Shown here: positions 6,596 through 8,175 of the stretch, one piece after another | How the letters are laid out: the number at the start of each line of letters is the position of its first letter | How positions within the stretch are numbered: the stretch's first letter is position 1 | NCBI GenBank assembly: GCA_022717655.1 | Contig: JAIIAN010000137.1 | Coordinates: 1-8,175 of the forward strand | Direction of reading: 5' to 3' | DNA: 8,175 bases | From: Bacillota bacterium | Lineage (GTDB): Bacteria; Bacillota; Clostridia; Lachnospirales; Lachnospiraceae | Position numbers and translations under genes: made by a program | The notes under the pieces: generated by a model | The model's database searches: none | Seen by the model: the letters and a program-made list of their open reading frames with translations, nothing else | What the model was told of the DNA's origin: nothing

Positions 6596-7414
6596 TTACA
6601 AGATTTCCTCTGTCGCAACCGCCTGCGCACGGTATCCCTCTGCAATCACATCTAACTCTTTATGAAAACGCTCTAAGCGTGCTAAATCTTTCGATTCATA
6701 AATTCGGTAAAATTCATCCTGAATTTTTGCCACTTCTCTGTTATTTGAATAATGATACAGATTCTCAATATTATTTAAAATTTCTTTTACAATATTGGAC
6801 TGATGAACCATAGAGTTCTGTGCATCCATCACTTCATTACGAACGGATGACATCTCCTCATCAAGGGTCAAAATTGACTGTGCCGCATTGTTTAACCGTG
6901 TTCTTACATGAGGAGGCATATTTCCTTTATATTTGTATTGTAAAGAATGTTCGATGGTTGCCCAGAAATTCATCGCCAGTGTGCGAATCTGAATTTCTGC
7001 CTTTATTTCTCTTGGTCCTTCTAAAGTTTCTACATGATATGCAATAATCATATGATAACTGCGATACCCGCTTTCTTTCATATGCGTAATATAGTCTTTT
7101 ATCTCGAGCACCTTCATGTCCTGACGTTTCTGAATAATATCGGCTACTTTCTCAATATCTTCAGAGAACTGGCAGATAATGCGGATTCCTGCAATATCTT
7201 CCACTTTTTCTTCGAGTTCTTCCCATGAAATATCTTTTCTCTGCATTTTCTCAAGAATACTATTGATGGATTTTACTCTTCCGCTGACCTGCTCAATCGG
7301 TGAATAAAGTTCCTTTTCCCTGTGTTCCTTTTTTAGATGTTTGAACTTGATTACCATTTCTTTCACGGCAAGCTCATAAGGAAGCAAAAGCTCATGCCAT
7401 AAACGTATTTCCAT
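6596..7414 (-). CDS. relQ: RelQ-type small alarmone synthetase ((p)ppGpp synthetase), 272 aa
   Basis: This is a cytoplasmic single-domain RelA/SpoT synthetase that transfers pyrophosphate from ATP to GDP or GTP, making (p)ppGpp. The start resembles Bacillus YjbM (WHELLLPYELAVKEM). SPIEQVSGRVKSINSILEKM spans 38-57. The Mg-binding Asp is Asp73 (VEDIAGIRIICQF). The substrate loop is HMKESGYRSYH at 111-121. The second metal site is Glu140 in EIQIRTLAMNFWATIEHSL (140-158). No HD hydrolase domain is present, so it should only synthesise. Compared with the YjbM sequence I recall (211 residues), it carries about 60 extra helical, charged C-terminal residues, and two positions of the recalled allosteric pppGpp site differ (Val21, Gln42). 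AAGGAG lies nine bases before the ATG. It is the first gene of the block, 130 bases after the preceding hairpin. Confidence 0.95.
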   Translation of the reverse strand: MEIRLWHELLLPYELAVKEMVIKFKHLKKEHREKELYSPIEQVSGRVKSINSILEKMQRKDISWEELEEKVEDIAGIRIICQFSEDIEKVADIIQKRQDMKVLEIKDYITHMKESGYRSYHMIIAYHVETLEGPREIKAEIQIRTLAMNFWATIEHSLQYKYKGNMPPHVRTRLNNAAQSILTLDEEMSSVRNEVMDAQNSMVHQSNIVKEILNNIENLYHYSNNREVAKIQDEFYRIYESKDLARLERFHKELDVIAEGYRAQAVATEEIL

Positions 7415-7504
7415 AAATCATTACTCCTTGTCATTGCGCTTTGGAATCATCAACAGACTTTCTGCGCTTCTTTTCTAATCTGTTTTTTACGCATATGTAT
7501 TTTA

Positions 7505-7533
7505 AGTATATCATATTTCTTACATCCATACCA
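7505..7533 (-). promoter_or_regulatory. Weak candidate promoter for the RelQ-led gene block
   Basis: A promoter is expected between the hairpin (ending at 7544) and the RelQ-type start (7414). The best -10 box I see is TATACT (7505-7510), overlapped by a second, TATGAT (7510-7515). The matching -35 position at 17 bases (7528-7533) reads TGGTAT, a poor match to TTGACA. The assignment rests mainly on position and the -10 box. Confidence 0.3.
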
Positions 7534-7543
7534 GAAAGAAATC

Positions 7544-7619
7544 ATAAAATCCCTTATCCATTCAAGTTGACTTCGTATTGTTCACACTTATCATTCTATG
7601 AATGGGAAAGGGATTTTAT
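7544..7619 (-). terminator. Long inverted repeat after pepD-like gene; probable intrinsic terminator
   Basis: Arms 7544-7564 and 7599-7619 are complementary at 19 of 21 positions, with a 34-base loop. On the minus strand the first arm begins five bases after the dipeptidase stop codon. The second arm ends GGGATTTTAT and is followed by a T-rich stretch (GATTTCTTTCT). This fits transcription termination for the dipeptidase mRNA. The loop is longer than usual, and a small inner hairpin (CATTC-TAT-GAATG, 7592-7604) competes for part of one arm. The other strand also ends in GGGATTTTATT, so it could act in both directions. The rest of the gene-free stretch 7415-7624 holds only the weak promoter signals and the RelQ ribosome binding site. 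Confidence 0.6.
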
Positions 7620-7624
7620 TCCAG

Positions 7625-8175
7625 TTACTTTTTAATTCTCTTTAATACTTCTACTAAGTATTCATATACTCTTTTAGTTGATGAAATGGAAAGACGTTCT
7701 TCCGAAGTATGAATATCTTTCATATCCGGTCCGATAGAAACACAGTCCAGTCCCTCTATTTTTTCATAAAACAGACCACATTCCAATCCTGCATGAATCA
7801 CTTCAACCACTGGTTCTTTTTGATACATTTCTTCATAAACTTTGGTCATCAGAGGACGAAGTACAGAATCTTTTTTATACTCCCATGCCGGATAACTTCC
7901 GTCTTCATCATATTCTCCACCGAGAAATTCTGTCAGATAACGAATCTGGTCTGCAAGCGCTCTCTTTTCTGAACCAACAGAACTTCTCACACTTGTCTCA
8001 CAAATAAAGGTTGATGGCATCAAACGCACAATCCCTACATTACAGGAGGTCTCTACCAGCCCTTCTATAAATCCACACATCTTGCGGATTCCATTTGGAT
8101 AATGAATCAGGAAAAATAATACTTTCTCCTGACTTGCCGGATGAAGCACCTGTTTTGTACTCTCCTCCTGTACTT
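7625..8175 (-). CDS. pepD: PepD-like aminoacyl-histidine dipeptidase (M20 family), C-terminal ~182 residues
   Basis: This is the C-terminal part of a cytoplasmic zinc dipeptidase of peptidase family M20, which cleaves Xaa-His dipeptides and other unspecific dipeptides. The frame is open to the right edge and reads VQEESTKQ before the GTG codon at 8149, so that GTG is internal and the true start lies beyond the window. Family hallmarks are SFVRS-like CETSVRSSVGSEK, then VIHAGLECGLFYEK, and near the end SIGPDMKDIHTSEERLSISS. The His of DIHT is the likely last metal ligand of the M20 active site. Full-length PepD proteins are about 480 residues, so nearly two thirds is missing. The stop TAA is followed by the inverted repeat, and the gene probably belongs to a separate transcription unit from the downstream block. 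Confidence 0.92.
   Translation of the reverse strand, partial: VQEESTKQVLHPASQEKVLFFLIHYPNGIRKMCGFIEGLVETSCNVGIVRLMPSTFICETSVRSSVGSEKRALADQIRYLTEFLGGEYDEDGSYPAWEYKKDSVLRPLMTKVYEEMYQKEPVVEVIHAGLECGLFYEKIEGLDCVSIGPDMKDIHTSEERLSISSTKRVYEYLVEVLKRIKK

Noticed and set aside
6580..6645. Upstream extension of the RsmF-like protein by 22 residues
   Set aside because: It would overlap the RelQ-type gene, is Arg/Lys-rich unlike the family start, and the better ribosome binding site precedes ATG 6579.
7452..7484. Riboswitch or leader hairpin before the RelQ-type gene
   Set aside because: Only a six-base stem (AACAGA/TCTGTT) with a 21-base loop is visible, with no conserved riboswitch core that I recognise.
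7544..7619. Miniature transposable element
   Set aside because: The inverted arms are suggestive, but no target-site duplication flanks them, no second copy exists in the window, and placement right after a stop codon fits a terminator better.
8147..8149. GTG as start of a short dipeptidase-like gene
   Set aside because: The frame stays open upstream to the window edge and the protein lacks the catalytic N-terminal domain, so the gene is simply cut by the window.

Overview
The window reads as chromosomal core-genome DNA of a low-GC Gram-positive bacterium, most likely a gut Clostridia of the Lachnospiraceae type. The reasons are AT-rich third codon positions, strong AGGAG-like ribosome binding sites, a RelQ-type small alarmone synthetase closely resembling Bacillus YjbM, and protein families typical of that group (YgiQ-type radical SAM, RsmF-like methyltransferase, an uncharacterised 'KKGDFGYI' membrane protein). 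The genus is an inference; no rRNA or other marker is present. Every gene I can support lies on the minus strand, so transcription runs from high to low coordinates. I see no mobile element, CRISPR array, tRNA or rRNA.

Right edge (8175-7625): the C-terminal part of a PepD-like M20 dipeptidase. It is followed by a long inverted repeat (7544-7619) that probably terminates its transcript. A 210-base gene-free stretch (7415-7624) holds this hairpin and the likely start region of the next transcription unit; the promoter signals there are weak.

Main block (7414-1): eight minus-strand genes packed with almost no space, which looks like one operon. In order of transcription they are: a RelQ-type (p)ppGpp synthetase; an RsmF-like rRNA m5C methyltransferase; an RsuA-family pseudouridine synthase; a HAD-family phosphatase; a YgiQ-type radical SAM protein; a short-chain dehydrogenase; a two-helix membrane protein of unknown function; and an RluA-family pseudouridine synthase cut by the left edge. 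The junctions are a 16-base gap, TAA directly touching ATG, an 8-base overlap, an ATGA overlap, a 1-base gap, a gap of about 39 bases, and a stop codon that overlaps the next Shine-Dalgarno. This suggests translational coupling along most of the chain.

Functionally, three enzymes modify ribosomal or other structured RNA, and the first gene makes the nucleotide alarmone that slows ribosome production. A ribosome-quality or growth-control theme is therefore plausible. The HAD phosphatase, radical SAM protein, dehydrogenase and membrane protein have no assigned substrate. I did not find a clearly new defence or mobile system. The best leads are the changed allosteric-site residues and C-terminal extension of the RelQ protein, the unknown membrane protein, and the operon arrangement itself.
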